From Doris montereyensis (Eukaryota > Mollusca > Gastropoda > Nudibranchia > Dorididae), in the NCBI GenBank assembly GCA_037039925.1, contig JAXRKP010000530.1:57501-121500 (forward strand): 64,000 bases of DNA. The letters run 5' to 3'. Made by a program: the position numbers and the translations under genes. Within the stretch, counting starts at the first letter, position 1. Each line of letters starts with the position of its first letter. Of this stretch, positions 12,470-22,679 are shown one piece after another. Under the pieces are notes generated by a model, which had not been told where the DNA came from, made no database searches, and was given only the letters and a program-made list of their open reading frames with translations.

Positions 12470-13830
12470 CAAAAATTATGTATTAAATAATCAACATCAT
12501 GATTAATGCAGACACATGTAGCATTGCGTTTGGGATATCCGGCCCTTAATTACTTTTTTTAAGAACTGATATTTCATGTCGGCCTTCTACACTGCTACAG
12601 TACATGAATATTGATATTGATTACCAAGGTGGTCTGTAATTACTAGGCTTGAGCGATATTCACATAGAAATCTGCTCTTGCTTAAGGCTTCAGGGCTTGA
12701 ACTATAACTGAAAGTAAAACCTCTGTGATTTGAGTAAGTAAGAAAGTAAAGTTCCTGTATGGACATTACAGCACATAATGCTGGGGCTAAAGTGATTTTT
12801 TTGCTTTTTAGTTAGGGTTTTTGATTTTAGTATATACATGAGTAACTCAAAATATAGTCATCCTATATCATTGAAAAGTTTGTAGCGTCCTTAGTTGCCA
12901 AGAAACGGCCGTCATCTTGGATTTTGACCCAATTTTCAAAATCTATCTCCTCTCTTAGTTATGAATAAAATCACTCAAAACATATGCAGATCGTTTTTTC
13001 CATTCAATATCTAAAGAACGACATCAAGTTTTTTAGATATTTTGGACAGGTTTTTAAAAAAATGAATTTTTGATAATAGCATCTATTGTTTATACGCAAA
13101 AATGGCACTTTAATTTGTTTTTAAACAGTTCTCAAAAAGTCAACCAGATATTTTTTAAAACCGATGTCATTCTATTAACATTGACGAGAGGAATCTATGT
13201 GTGAAATATTATACAAATCGGATTGTAAATGACGGAGGAGATAGAATTTTAGTGTGAAAAAACTACATTTCGAGAAAAATGCAAGTAAAGAAATGAAAAG
13301 AAAATAACTTAAAGCAAACGCTTCAGATGGGTTGCCCTCCTTGTAGCAGCCCCCTTACTCTTTTGACAGTCTCTGGGATTGTTATTAATGTAAAGAGAAT
13401 TTTAAAACTAGGTTTAAATGTGCATTGCTGTGAAAACAGTCGTCAAATGACCAGTTGTTTTTTTCCTTCCTCTATTCCTATACTTGTGTGCAAGTCGATC
13501 GGCGTGCCATGTTCCTGTAAGTCAAGCAAAAGAACTGTGTTGCCTCATTGGCGATTAGTCGTCGCTAGAGGGGTTTTCAGTGCCAATTTTCTCAGCCAGT
13601 GTTAGGGCAATTTACGTCAAAATTTTGACTGTTTTTACCTACCTCGCCTTCAAAATATTTTGTTTTTTAAAAAAGTATACGCCATAGGGATATTTTTTTG
13701 CCATAAGCTTGTAGATAAATGATTGTTCTACCCGAATATGCAAAGAATAGAAAGTCAACATTATGGTCCCAAATTCACCGATACAAGTAGCATCCCCCCC
13801 CCAAAGTGTATGCTATAAAGGGAAGAAATA
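12470..13830 (+). repeat. Second mosaic block
   Basis: It opens with phrases shared with 7618-7690 (ATCAACATCATGATTAATGC) and continues as a mix of the 4425-4800 region, the ~1-kb repeat (compare 48284-49300, including GACAGTCTCTGG) and a third source. From 12788 the ~1-kb repeat dominates, and 13327-13605 is an open frame inside it without domain support. The block runs into SINE pieces at 13832. Confidence 0.65.
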
Positions 13831-13831
13831 A

Positions 13832-14345
13832 AAGCTGCTTCAAGGCTGGTACAGTCCATGGAACCAGACTGTTTCCTGGTTCCTATAGCATGAAGCAGAA
13901 TAGATGATAATACAGAGTGTCAGTCTGTTGCAGGTTTTACTCCCCTGCTGATGCTGGTGCCATGATTTGAAGTTCCTTTATAACAAAACAAAAGAAGAAG
14001 AAACCCTTTCAAGGCCAGTACGGCCCGTAGAGGCAGAGCTTATCCCACTTTTTGTAGTTTGAAGCAGAACAGGTAATAATAACCACCTCCTGAACAGGAC
14101 ACTGGCCTGATTCAGATTTGTACTCCAAGCTAGTTCTTGTACCAATTTCACCTGGGTCGAGTGCGGGAAATGTGTGTATAGTGTCTCTTCCAAGGAACAC
14201 GTTGAACAAGGCTTTGCTAGGATTCGAATCCGGGACTTATAATCCCAAGTTCGGCAACCTAATCACTCCGCCACTGATGTCACCCAGGATTTCAACCCAA
14301 GACCTAATGATTCCAAATCCGGCAGCCTAACCACTAGGCTGCTTA
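13832..14345 (-). mobile_element. Two overlapping SINE family 1 copies
   Basis: A partial copy (about 13832-13965) is followed by a nearly complete one (about 13980-14345). The right end carries two successive tRNA-like heads, at about 14209-14280 and 14281-14345, each with a B-box-like segment, so one copy inserted into or duplicated within another. The right end is about 55 bp upstream of the acceptor of exon 14403. Confidence 0.7.
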
Positions 14346-14402
14346 ATGCTTTGAATTAAACCAATTTTCACCAATATGCTCATCAGTTTTTTTCTTCATC
14401 AG

Positions 14403-14626
14403 ATGACTGTTTTGCACATACTTGTAGTAATAATGGGCTGTGCATTGATGGAGTCAGATCGTACACCTGTAACTGCAGTAACGTCGTTGGCTACATTGGA
14501 AATAATTGCGATAGCATCACAACTCCCTGTCCAATTACCAATTGTGGTGAAGGGGGAGGTGCGTGCCTGATTACCTGAGGCAGTCACACACATGTGTCTG
14601 TCAAAATGGCTACCGTAATGCAGGAG
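14403..14626 (+). CDS. Exon: EGF-like modules 4 and 5
   Basis: The acceptor is CTTCATCAG|AT and the donor GGAG|GTATGT, phase 1 to 1. Module 4 reads DDCFAHTC, NNGLC, YTCNC and GYIGNNC. Module 5 reads TTPCPITNC and then shifts frame in the G-rich run near 14555 to CVPDYLRQSHTCVCQNGYRN. The exon is 224 nt, one short of a phase-keeping 225, so a single missing base explains the shift. Its last codons and its donor are the founding unit of the 48-bp array that follows. Confidence 0.75.
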
Positions 14627-15160
14627 GTATGTTGCACAACTCTGTCTGTCAAAGTGGCTACTGTAATGCAGCTGGTATGTTTCACAATTATGTCTGTCAA
14701 AGTGGCTACCATAATGCTGCTGGTATGTTTCACAACTATGTCTGTCAAAGTGGCTACCGTAATTCAGCTGGTATGTTTCACAACTATGTCTGTCAAAGTG
14801 GCTACCGTAATGCAGCTGGTATGTTTCACAACTATGTCTGTCAAAGTGGCTACTGTAGTGCAGCTGGTGTTTCATAACTATGTCTGTCAAAGTGGCTACT
14901 GTAGTGCAGCTGGTATGTTTCACTACTATGTCTTTCAAAGTGGCTACCGTAATGCAGCTGGTATGTTTCACAACTATGTCTGTCAAAGTGGCTACTGTAA
15001 TGCAGCTGGTATGTTTCACAACTATGTCTGTTAAAGTGGCTACCGTAATGCAGCTGGTATGTTTCACAACTATGTCTGTCAAAGTGGCTACTGTAGTGCA
15101 GCTGGTGTTTCATAACTATGTCTGTCAAAGTGGCTACTATAATGCTGGAGGTGCAGTTTA
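14597..15160 (+). repeat. 48-bp minisatellite seeded on an exon end and splice donor, 12 units
   Basis: Twelve units start with GTCTGTCAAA at about 14596, 14645, 14693 and so on to 15121. The first unit is the 3' end of exon 14403 (VCQNGYRNAG) with its donor G|GTATGT. Later units encode VCQSGYRNAAGMFHNY (16 codons), and nearly every unit keeps the G|GTATGT donor-like hexamer. Two units are 46 bp (near 14868 and 15108, missing AT in the donor) and shift the frame. Units differ by a few substitutions. Confidence 0.9.
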
Positions 15161-15419
15161 TTGACATTTTTGAGACTCGCCAGCTGTTCAGGATCTCTGT
15201 GCTACCATCCTTTGCTGTCATTGCTTTCAAACTTGGTATTTTCTTATTCTTATCTTCAATTTATTACATTTTATTAATAGAAATGGGCCTATCATGTTCT
15301 GTCTCATTTTGCTCCCACATTACATTATTTGGGATATCAAAGTAAGCTGTTGTTGTTTATTTACATATCTATAGATTTTGATTTTGTTTTATTTTTTACC
15401 CACACCCACAACTAATGTG

Positions 15420-15690
15420 ATCTAGGGGTTTTGGTAGGATTTTCCTGGACTTTCCTGTAAACAGCCAAGGGATCTTTAACGTGCATAAAGTGTTGTGCTC
15501 TGCACATGTGATCTCCTTGTTATCGTCCGTCTTCGATGAAACTAGATGTCGATCCTCCTACCTAGACCCGGGGGAAGTTTCATTAAAGAAAAGTCGAGAA
15601 AAAGTATTCAACCTGCTGGGGTTTGAACCCATGATCTTCTGGTTGAGAGGCTGACACCTTACCTCTGGACTACCGAGTCCACCCAACATA
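15420..15690 (-). mobile_element. tRNA-derived SINE, family 2
   Basis: Minus-strand reading starts with a tRNA-like head (GTGGACTCGGTAGTCCAGAG and GGGTTCAAAC), followed by the family-2 body (GGTAGGAGGATCGACA, GACGGACGATAAC, GGGATC). Relatives lie at 16065 (minus), 52425 and 54028 (plus). Confidence 0.7.
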
Positions 15691-15800
15691 TCTGTAGAAA
15701 AAATTCCGAGAAAGAGGAAGCAAATTGTCATCTTGCCGTAATCCATTATAAAAGTCTTGTCTAATGCTTTTTCCTTTTGTTTTTGTCTTTCATTTAAAAG

Positions 15801-16028
15801 GACAGCCAGAAAATAGTTGTGAGAGTGAAAATTTCTGTGACTCAAATCCATGCAACTCTGGATTGTGCAGCAGGACTTCAGAGATATGCAACTGTCATGA
15901 GGGGTTCATGGGTTCATTGTGCCAGCACAACATTGATGACTGTGCCGGTGATCCTTGTTTACACGGAGGTCGATGTACAGATGCAGTGAATAACTTTTTC
16001 TGTAACTGTAGTGGCACAGGCTTTACAG
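15801..16028 (+). CDS. Exon: EGF-like modules 6 and 7
   Basis: Intact, phase 1 to 1, 76 codons; acceptor TTTAAAAG|GA, donor ACAG|GTAAGA. GQPENSC closes module 5. Module 6 is ENFCDSNPC, NSGLC, SEICNC and GFMGSLC. Module 7 begins NIDDCAGDPC, with the Asp/Asn pattern of calcium-binding EGF, then GGRC and FFCNC, and ends GFTG so that Cys6 comes from exon 22552. SINE family 2 lies about 35 bp past the donor. Confidence 0.9.
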
Positions 16029-16064
16029 GTAAGACTTTAAAAGTATATTTTGTACCCACATCCC

Positions 16065-16332
16065 CAACTCAGGTGATCTCAGGCTTTTTGGTAGGATTTT
16101 TAATTTTTGCCCTGTTAACAGCACGGAGTATTGCGATCTACATACAAGACATCCTTTTTATCGTCCGTCTCTGACAGGACTAGGTGTCGATCCACCTACC
16201 TAGGCCAGCAGTGAGGGAAGGGAGGGGGTTACCTAAAAATAAATCCAGAAAACTTTTTAACCTGTCAGGGCCTGAAACTACAACCTTTTAGTTTAGAGGC
16301 TGACACCTGACGACTGGACCAACATTTTCCTC
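16065..16332 (-). mobile_element. tRNA-derived SINE, family 2
   Basis: It matches 15420-15690 in order (GTAGGATTTTT, ATCGTCCGTCT, TAGGTGTCGATCC) and ends with the tRNA-like head on the right, so it is on the minus strand. It is more diverged than the copies at 52425 and 54028. Confidence 0.6.
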
Positions 16333-16369
16333 ATAGGTCATTTGCTGGTAATAACTTCTTCAATGCTGT

Positions 16370-16620
16370 TATAGCCCATACTGCCGGAGATTATTCCAAT
16401 TTCATAGCATGAAGCAAAACAGGTGAAAGTATGTAGCCTCACATTCACAAGTTTTTACTCCTGAGCAGATGCTGGTACCCATTTGCACCTGGCTAGAGTA
16501 ACAAAATGTATGTTAAGCGTATTTCCCCAAGCATTAAGTCAAACCTGTCAATGCTATAATTTGAACAATGGACCCTCGTGATCGTTAAGCATTCTCACCA
16601 CCATATAAACGACGCACACT
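16370..16620 (-). mobile_element. SINE family 1, diverged copy
   Basis: It shows the family order on the minus strand: ATAGCATGAAGC, GTTTTTACTCC, CATTTGCACCTGGCTAGAGT and TATTTCCCC, then a degraded tRNA-like head at about 16555-16610. It abuts family 2 at 16332. Confidence 0.6.
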
Positions 16621-17039
16621 GGTGAGACGCTACCATGAAGGTAAAATTTTATTGGTATGTTTGTCATCACTGAAATAAGGGTGACAGTGATCAGGAGTCA
16701 AATTGCTTGCTTTAAAAGACAAAGCATTGGATTTTGAATCACACTTTGCTATACCAATAACATTTTTTAAAGGGTTAAATTCCAAGCCTCGGTTGACTGA
16801 CATCGACCCACTAGCCCTTTTACTGATCGACTGAAAAAAATGTAGAGGACATTGTATGCTCATGGTCAACAGTCACATAGTGAATAGTAAGAGTAACCTA
16901 TAAGGTCATATCCAAACTCTGAAGTAGTGACATACAGTTGGTTTTGGTTAATTATCAAACAAACATGCAAAGTAAAAGGGGAAACAAGGGAAAATGAGAG
17001 AAGAAAATAAATAAACGGTGAGCCAGCTTGGGGTTTTGA

Positions 17040-17345
17040 TTCCCCTTGTATATGAAATGTGGCTGAGTGGTTAGGCTGGCAGACTTGGGATCATGAGGTC
17101 CAGAGTTTTCGAATCCTGGCAAAGCCAGGGCCGGCGTTATGTTCCCTGGGACGGGAAAGATATTTGATACGCATTTTATCTACTCACCCCGCAAATGGTA
17201 CAAGCACTGGCTTGGGAATAAAAAAACTGCGTCAAACTATTGTGCTGTCCAGGAGGTGATTATTATCACCTGTTCTGCTTCAAGCTGTAGAAACTGGTAT
17301 AAGCTACAGTTCTATGTGCTATAATGGCCTTGGAGGAGCCTTTTA
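17040..17345 (+). mobile_element. SINE family 1, plus-strand copy
   Basis: The tRNA-like head is at about 17060-17130 (GGCTGAGTGGTTAGGCTGGC, GATCATGAGGTCC, TCGAATCC). The body follows, and the end at about 17255-17345 reads GTGATTATTATCACCTGTTC and TATAATGGCCTTGGAGGA. Together with 55843 it gives the family its orientation: head first, and the part with GGCCTTGAAGG-like text last. Confidence 0.75.
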
Positions 17346-17877
17346 TTGCATTTAAAATTATTATTGTAAAACTCCACTACTCCTTTATTTGCCACACCCT
17401 CAGCCCTACTTTATAGCCTAGGGGACAATATGAAATAAACTCATGCACCTCACTAGTCATGGCAGGCCGAAATTGACACAGCTTCTGTAGGCTTGGAATT
17501 ATAGTTATGAAACTGTATCTGTCCTACTTGTTATTTGCTGTTTCAAGCCACAAAGTACATATTTTGCAATATTGTTCCACCTTTAAATTGACTTCTTTGA
17601 CAAGCCCAGGCCTGCCCTCCCATTAACTCATTACGGTCGCGTCAGACGTATTTATCCGACAGGCTACCTGTCCTCTGAAGTCGCGTCAGACACGTGTGTT
17701 CGACAATATTTATGATCAATTTGTTCATGCTGATGCGGTAGGAATTCTTTGGAATGCCGATGTTATGAACAACCGTGTTAATTTGCAATGAGGGTCTTTT
17801 TATGGAATTTTCAGATGTTAAGATGTATTTTACTTGTTATTGTTGTAATACAAAGGAGCCATAGTGGAGTGAAGTCA

Positions 17878-18014
17878 AAGGTGAAAAACGACAAAAGATG
17901 ACAACTCCACCAATAAAGACAGAACAAACACGCCACATTTAGGGTATAACCCTTCGTCACGTGTTTGTTCTGTCTTTATTGGTGGAGTTGTCATCTATTG
18001 TCGTTTTTCACCTT
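17878..18014. mobile_element. Near-perfect foldback hairpin
   Basis: The left arm 17878-17932 and right arm 17960-18014 are 55-bp inverted repeats with one mismatch, around a 27-bp loop with GGTATAACCCTTCGT. The arm is the same monomer as in the 2550-3135 insertion (GACAACTCCACCAATAAAG). An extra 30 bp of the monomer (GGAGCCATAGTGGAGTGAAG) lies outside the left arm only. Transcribed RNA would form a long stem. Confidence 0.85.
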
Positions 18015-18017
18015 GTT

Positions 18018-18589
18018 GTTGTTCTGTGACTTAAAGTTTTCTGGCATTTTTTCATGGGGTCATTTGGCTCCGTCCCATTCTTGCATACTTAATGACTTCT
18101 TTCTTTTGAAATTCGTAACACAATGGCATATTGTGGAGTGAAACCATGCTCTAGCCTATGGTCAAATCAACTCTGACGCTCCTTGAGGATTCAACTTTCA
18201 ATTCTCCTCTCTGATTGGTTTAAGATCTTCAACCCCAGAACACATGGCCACTTCAAGACAGTCCATTTTCCAACCCGTCATCCAGTCTTGGGTATGACAT
18301 TAAACTACAACTGCTGCCAAAGGCGATAGTCTAGGGGACAGAATGAGGTTACCCCTTATCAGCTGTACCTCCGGATGGCTTGTGGCCTAAGCCTAGCTCC
18401 CTGCCAGGGTTATGTTAATCCAATGTGAAAAACAGCCAAAAGACAAAGAAAATGGCCCCCAGTACCCGGCCAAAGGGGTGCAAAGAATCTCAGGGATAAT
18501 ATAGAAAATAGGAAACAAAATACTAAGATATGAATTCGCTTAGCAATAATTAAAGTCGGCACGTTCTGTGGGAAGGCTGAAGAACTGGC
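18018..18589. other. Intron sequence, nothing recognised
   Basis: Unique-looking sequence with no open frame of interest. AGTCTAGGGGACAGAATGAG at about 18330 resembles text at about 17410 (AGCCTAGGGGACAATATG), which hints at a dispersed repeat I cannot delimit. Confidence 0.4.
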
Positions 18590-18845
18590 TAGATATTTGC
18601 TCCTGAGTCTGAATCAACCTGACTACGCATTTGCTCCTCAGTCTGAATCAAGCTGGCTACCCATTTGCTCCTGAGTCTGAATCAATCTGGCTACCCATTT
18701 GAGCCTGAATCTGAATCAACCTGGATACCTATTTGCTCCTGAGTCTGAATCTGGCTACACATTTGCTCTTGAGTCTCAATCAACCTTGTTACACATTGCT
18801 CCTGAGTCTCATTCAATCTTGCTACACATTTGCTCCTGAGTCGAC
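18590..18845 (+). repeat. 34-bp minisatellite, about 7-8 units
   Basis: Units of about 34 bp carry CATTTGCTCCTGAGTCTGAA with variation in the CTGGCTAC part. Later units are shortened. The array ends at CTGAGTCGACAAAAG. Confidence 0.8.
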
Positions 18846-18867
18846 AAAAGTACCAGGACAACAAAAG

Positions 18868-18945
18868 ATCTGTCTGGACTTGGAATGGAACTCAGGTCTT
18901 CCAAGTGGTATTGAGAGGCTTTACCAACTGAGCTCTCACCGATCT
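18868..18945 (-). repeat. tRNA-like sequence (SINE head or tRNA relic)
   Basis: The minus strand reads GAGCTCAGTTGGTAAAGC (A-box-like) and GACCTGAGTTCCATTCC (B-box-like) at tRNA-like spacing. No convincing acceptor stem closes it, so it is not called as a tRNA gene. Confidence 0.5.
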
Positions 18946-19129
18946 AGAATGTATGAGTATCCAATCCAATCCAATCTAGTTAGTCACAGCTTCAGTGGAT
19001 GAAGATAATCGCAACTGAGTGAAATGGATATATGGACATACCTAGCTGCGCCTAAGAGTAATGTTGCTGATTTTGTGTTCAAAATTGGTGTCTTTTATGC
19101 TCCTTAAGTTTTTGGGTAAAAAGTCCATA

Positions 19130-20160
19130 ACCAAATGGTGTTCGGCATGAAGGAGTTGAGATGGACATTCACTCATGAATGTGGAACAAGAATGTGTTCC
19201 TTTTTCTTAGATTATTTTCAAGACTTTTTTTGTTTGTCCCTGGTGAACTTTGTAAAGGGTCTTGACTTTTTGTCTTGCTCTTCTTTCTCTCAAGACTTTC
19301 CAGTTTGTATAATTCAATGCTTTGCTTATGCTTTCACTTCTGTCTTTGTTAAGAACAAACCTGCACGTTCTTTTCTGTATTTGTTTGAGCTTGTCAATTG
19401 TTTCTTGGATTATGAATCCCAAACACTAGTACTGTACTCCAATATTGACCTTACAAAGACTTTGTAACATTTTTCTCTCATGTCTTTGACAAAGCAACAA
19501 GTTTTTACTCAAGAAGCCGAGTTTGGTGTTGGCCTTTTTGCGTACTTTGTCGATGTGATATGACCACAACATTTTATCATCTATAGCCAAGACAAGATAC
19601 TTTGCTTTTGATGCTGTACATAGTTTTTCATTGTGAATGTGATAGTCGTTTTTTATTACTTCTTGTATGTCTGTAATTCAAATTAGTTGACACTTTTGGG
19701 GATGAAATTCCATCTTCCATTCTTGTTCTCAGGCCTGTGAGCTATTCTGTTCTTCTTGCAGTATCTCTGTGTCTTTCGTTGTTTTGATCTCTCTGTATAA
19801 AAGACTCATCAGCAAACAATCTTATTTTAGAACTCTTTGATGTTCTTCTCGGCATGTCGTTTATGTATATGAGGAAGAGGAGGGGGCCTAATGGGGTTCC
19901 ATGTGGTACACCAGAAAGAACAGGAAGTGGAGCTGACATTTGTTTTTTAACCATAGCCTGTTTTGAGGGCTTTGAAAGGAATGATGTTATCCTAGTATGG
20001 GTATTTTCTGATATCCCATAGTCTTTTTCAAAAGACTGTGGTGGTGCACTTTGTCGAAAGCTTTACTAAAATGTAAGAGGACTGTATCCGTCTGACTTCT
20101 TTCATTAACTCTCAACGATTCCAGGATTTTCTCCCCTTATAAAATTTGTGAAGACCTTGC
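19130..20160 (-). pseudogene. LINE reverse transcriptase fragment (jockey-like), inactive
   Basis: On the minus strand, 20090-19990 reads LHFSKAFDKVHHHSL, 19950-19850 reads SGVPHGTPLGPLLFLIYIND, then RLFADES. The catalytic Y/FADD box is FADE, so the second Asp is lost. The 3' part at 19422-19207 (QKRTCRFVLNKD, LRERRARQKVKTLYK) is the typical C-terminus after the RT domain. Frames are broken. The fragment lies antisense within a host-gene intron. Confidence 0.8.
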
Positions 20161-20397
20161 ATTCTTTCACCTCTAATAATTTTTGACTGAAAACAACAAG
20201 AATATCGTATTACCCCTCATTTTGTTTAGAAATGGCTGTACATTAGTTTTTTAGGGTTTCAGACAGTTTGTTTGACATGGAGAGCTACAAACAAAAAAAT
20301 ATGTTCACAAAAAGGGACAAAATTCACATGAAATCACAAACACTAAGAAGGAAAAATATTTCAGTTTTAGTTTAGACTCATAATTTCTTTATTAAAA

Positions 20398-21060
20398 GTT
20401 AGCCACAAGTCTTTTGCAAATAATACAAATGTATTCAGCTACAAATTCCACCATATAAAGAAATAGTTTGCACAGAAGTAAGGGTATCAAAATGCAGAAA
20501 ATAAAGCAAGAATAATAAGGCATGCAAGTTCAAAGTACTTTTTGGGGCTAATAATCTTCTGAAACATGAAATCAAACACACAAACTATAAGAAATGTATC
20601 CAGAATGCTTTTAAAAGCAATTCAGACTAGTTTCAAACATGTTAGAAGGAGAAATAAAAAAAATTTAAAGTAATTATTTGATATATCGAAAATTCGCAAT
20701 TAAATATTGAATTTGTATTATTAGGTGACTAAAGACTCTAAATGAGCTTTAGTTGTATTTTATACTGATAGCTTCTTTAGATAATGTTAGCCACAAGTCA
20801 TTTACAAATAAGTAAAATCCATTCAGGTACAAATTTCATCATATAGATGGAATTTTAACAAATGAAAATAAGAGCGTCGAAACACAAGAAATAAAACAGA
20901 AATAAGGTTTTGGATAGAGGTGGAGGGATCTTATGGTTAATAATAATTCTTTAATATATTAAACCAAACTCACAAATAAGAGACATAACCATAATGTTTT
21001 TATAAAGCAATTTGGATTAGTTTGACATTATGTGGTAAGAAAAAAACATTTCAAAAGTAA
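20398..21060. repeat. Diverged tandem duplication, period about 387 bp
   Basis: Segment 20398-20690 (TTAGCCACAAGTC, AAATTCCACCATATA, AAAAGCAATTCAGA) is matched in order by 20785-21060 (TTAGCCACAAGTC, AAATTTCATCATATA, ATAAAGCAATTTGGA). AT-rich and non-coding. It may belong to the untranslated part of the piggyBac-like element next to it. Confidence 0.65.
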
Positions 21061-21239
21061 TTTTTAACAATAACAATAAAAATAAAAATAAAAACAAAAT
21101 TGTGTTAGTAAAAACATGTAAGCCAACAGAAATCACTGAGAGTGCTTCAACCATACAATTCCTTTCTTGCTGTAAACAATAAAAAAAATTACAAGTAGAA
21201 CAATAATGTCTAGACTTTATGTCTTTATGTAATTATGAT

Positions 21240-21660
21240 ATTATATAAATTATGATTTACAATTTTCCCTTTTGCTAGAAACATATGGCAAAATTGGATG
21301 ACTAATAATTGTCTTTGTTCTTCCCCCTACTGGTACTTCCTCATCATCTTCTATCTCCCTTATTGTCAAACTAATTTTAAAGTAAAGTCTTGTTAATTAT
21401 TTATGTAATTCTGGCAAGTCTGGATGTTTTCCCCTAAATTCTTGAGATAAAATATAACTATTTACTCTATAGTGATATCTACAAAATGTATGAATAAAAG
21501 TAAGCCACCACTTATTGGTTTTTCTCATATTATCACCAATTGATCAGATAAATCTTCACCATTCACATTTTGATTATAATCCCTTACTACCGTGGCTGAT
21601 TAACTTCTAAATCTCCGCTCTCTTTTAACCTACGATGAATAGTTTCAGCCTACACATTCG
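21240..21660 (-). pseudogene. piggyBac-type transposase C-terminal relic
   Basis: The minus strand reads EVNQP, a frame change, then VVRDYNQNVNGEDLSDQLI at about 21595-21538, TNKWWLTF at about 21510-21487, and RVNSYIL at about 21475-21440. A basic/acidic tail with REIEDDEEVPVGGRTK follows at about 21360-21300. The YN..M/VNG.D.SDQ.. plus KWW pattern is that of the DDE_Tnp_1_7 (piggyBac) family. It is a fragment with at least one frameshift. Confidence 0.6.
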
Positions 21661-22551
21661 TCCATTCACACAACTACACCAGACTCTCACTTTGTGAATA
21701 AAAGAAAACAAAAACAGATCAACTGGCCATAAAAATGTTCTTCTGTCAGTCCTTGTCTGATACTCAGGAGATGGAGTCAGGGCTCACACTTAGGCCGGCA
21801 TTGAGGCACTGGGCAACCTTGGCTGCCCTCTCTGGTCCCCAACTGCCACCTCTGACTCTCTAGTCGCAGAGCTGGAGAAAATAAAATAACAAAGAAACAT
21901 TTATTGGGAGCTTATAAACATTCAGATGTATACGTATATCAATAATGATATCATTACATATGACAATAGATTGGATCTTGGGGAGGACTATCATAGTCAG
22001 GAACACTGCGATTTCCATTGGGATGAGCTGCTGTAGTTCAAAGTCAGAGATGGTGATGGGGTGTGCCCGCCTGGGGCAGTTCTTCCTATGGTAGTCCTTC
22101 TAGGTGTAGATCTATCTCCTTATGACTGCAATTCATCAATTCATTAATTCAGTCCTTTACTTTACAACACTACTACTAGCCTGCACGATATATTTCATTC
22201 AGTTCAGCATGAACAAAATGTGTATATAATGTAAGAGAAGTACAGATAAGTGCAGAAAATGTTTAGATAAAAGCAAATATAGATTCAGATCTAGATACCA
22301 TGATACACTAGATTACATCAAAAGCTATTGGTGTTAGACACATATTGGATTTACAAGTAGCATCCTGCCCTAGATACACTGTCAGGGCTGATTGGACATG
22401 TCAATAATTTTTATTCTATTCATTAAGTCGGGGGGGGGGGGGGGGGTGATTTTCATATTGAAAGCAGTGATTGCTAAGCATTTGGGATGTTTGTACCTAA
22501 TTCAGCTTCTCTCCTCCTCCTCCTCCCCCACCTCGACCCGCTTTACGTTAG
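21661..22551. other. Intron sequence with poly-G run
   Basis: No coding exon is seen until 22552. The (G)n run of about 17 at 22430-22446 lies about 105 bp before the acceptor. AGATCT-like words occur at 22105 and 22290. Text at 21780-21850 (GCCGGCATTGAGGCACTGGG) has no recognised identity. Confidence 0.5.
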
Positions 22552-22679
22552 GTGATCTATGTGAAGTTAACATCGATGAATGCTCTACCAATGACTGCAG
22601 TGAAAACAGCACTTGTGTTGATCAAATTAATTCTTTTGGATGTGAATGCAACCTTGGTTACACTGGTGACCGCTGTGAG
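22552..22679 (+). CDS. Exon: EGF-like module 8 (calcium-binding type)
   Basis: Acceptor ACGTTAG|GT, donor TGTGAG|GTAAGT; phase 1 in, phase 0 out. GDLCE closes module 7. [22 protein letters not shown] and GYTGDRC make a complete module 8 with the DEC start of calcium-binding EGF. The donor is the strongest consensus of the set. Confidence 0.92.

Noticed and set aside
14399..15082. 227-codon antisense open frame with His/Tyr repeats
   Set aside because: The reverse strand of the 48-bp minisatellite; the sense strand explains it as copies of an EGF exon end.
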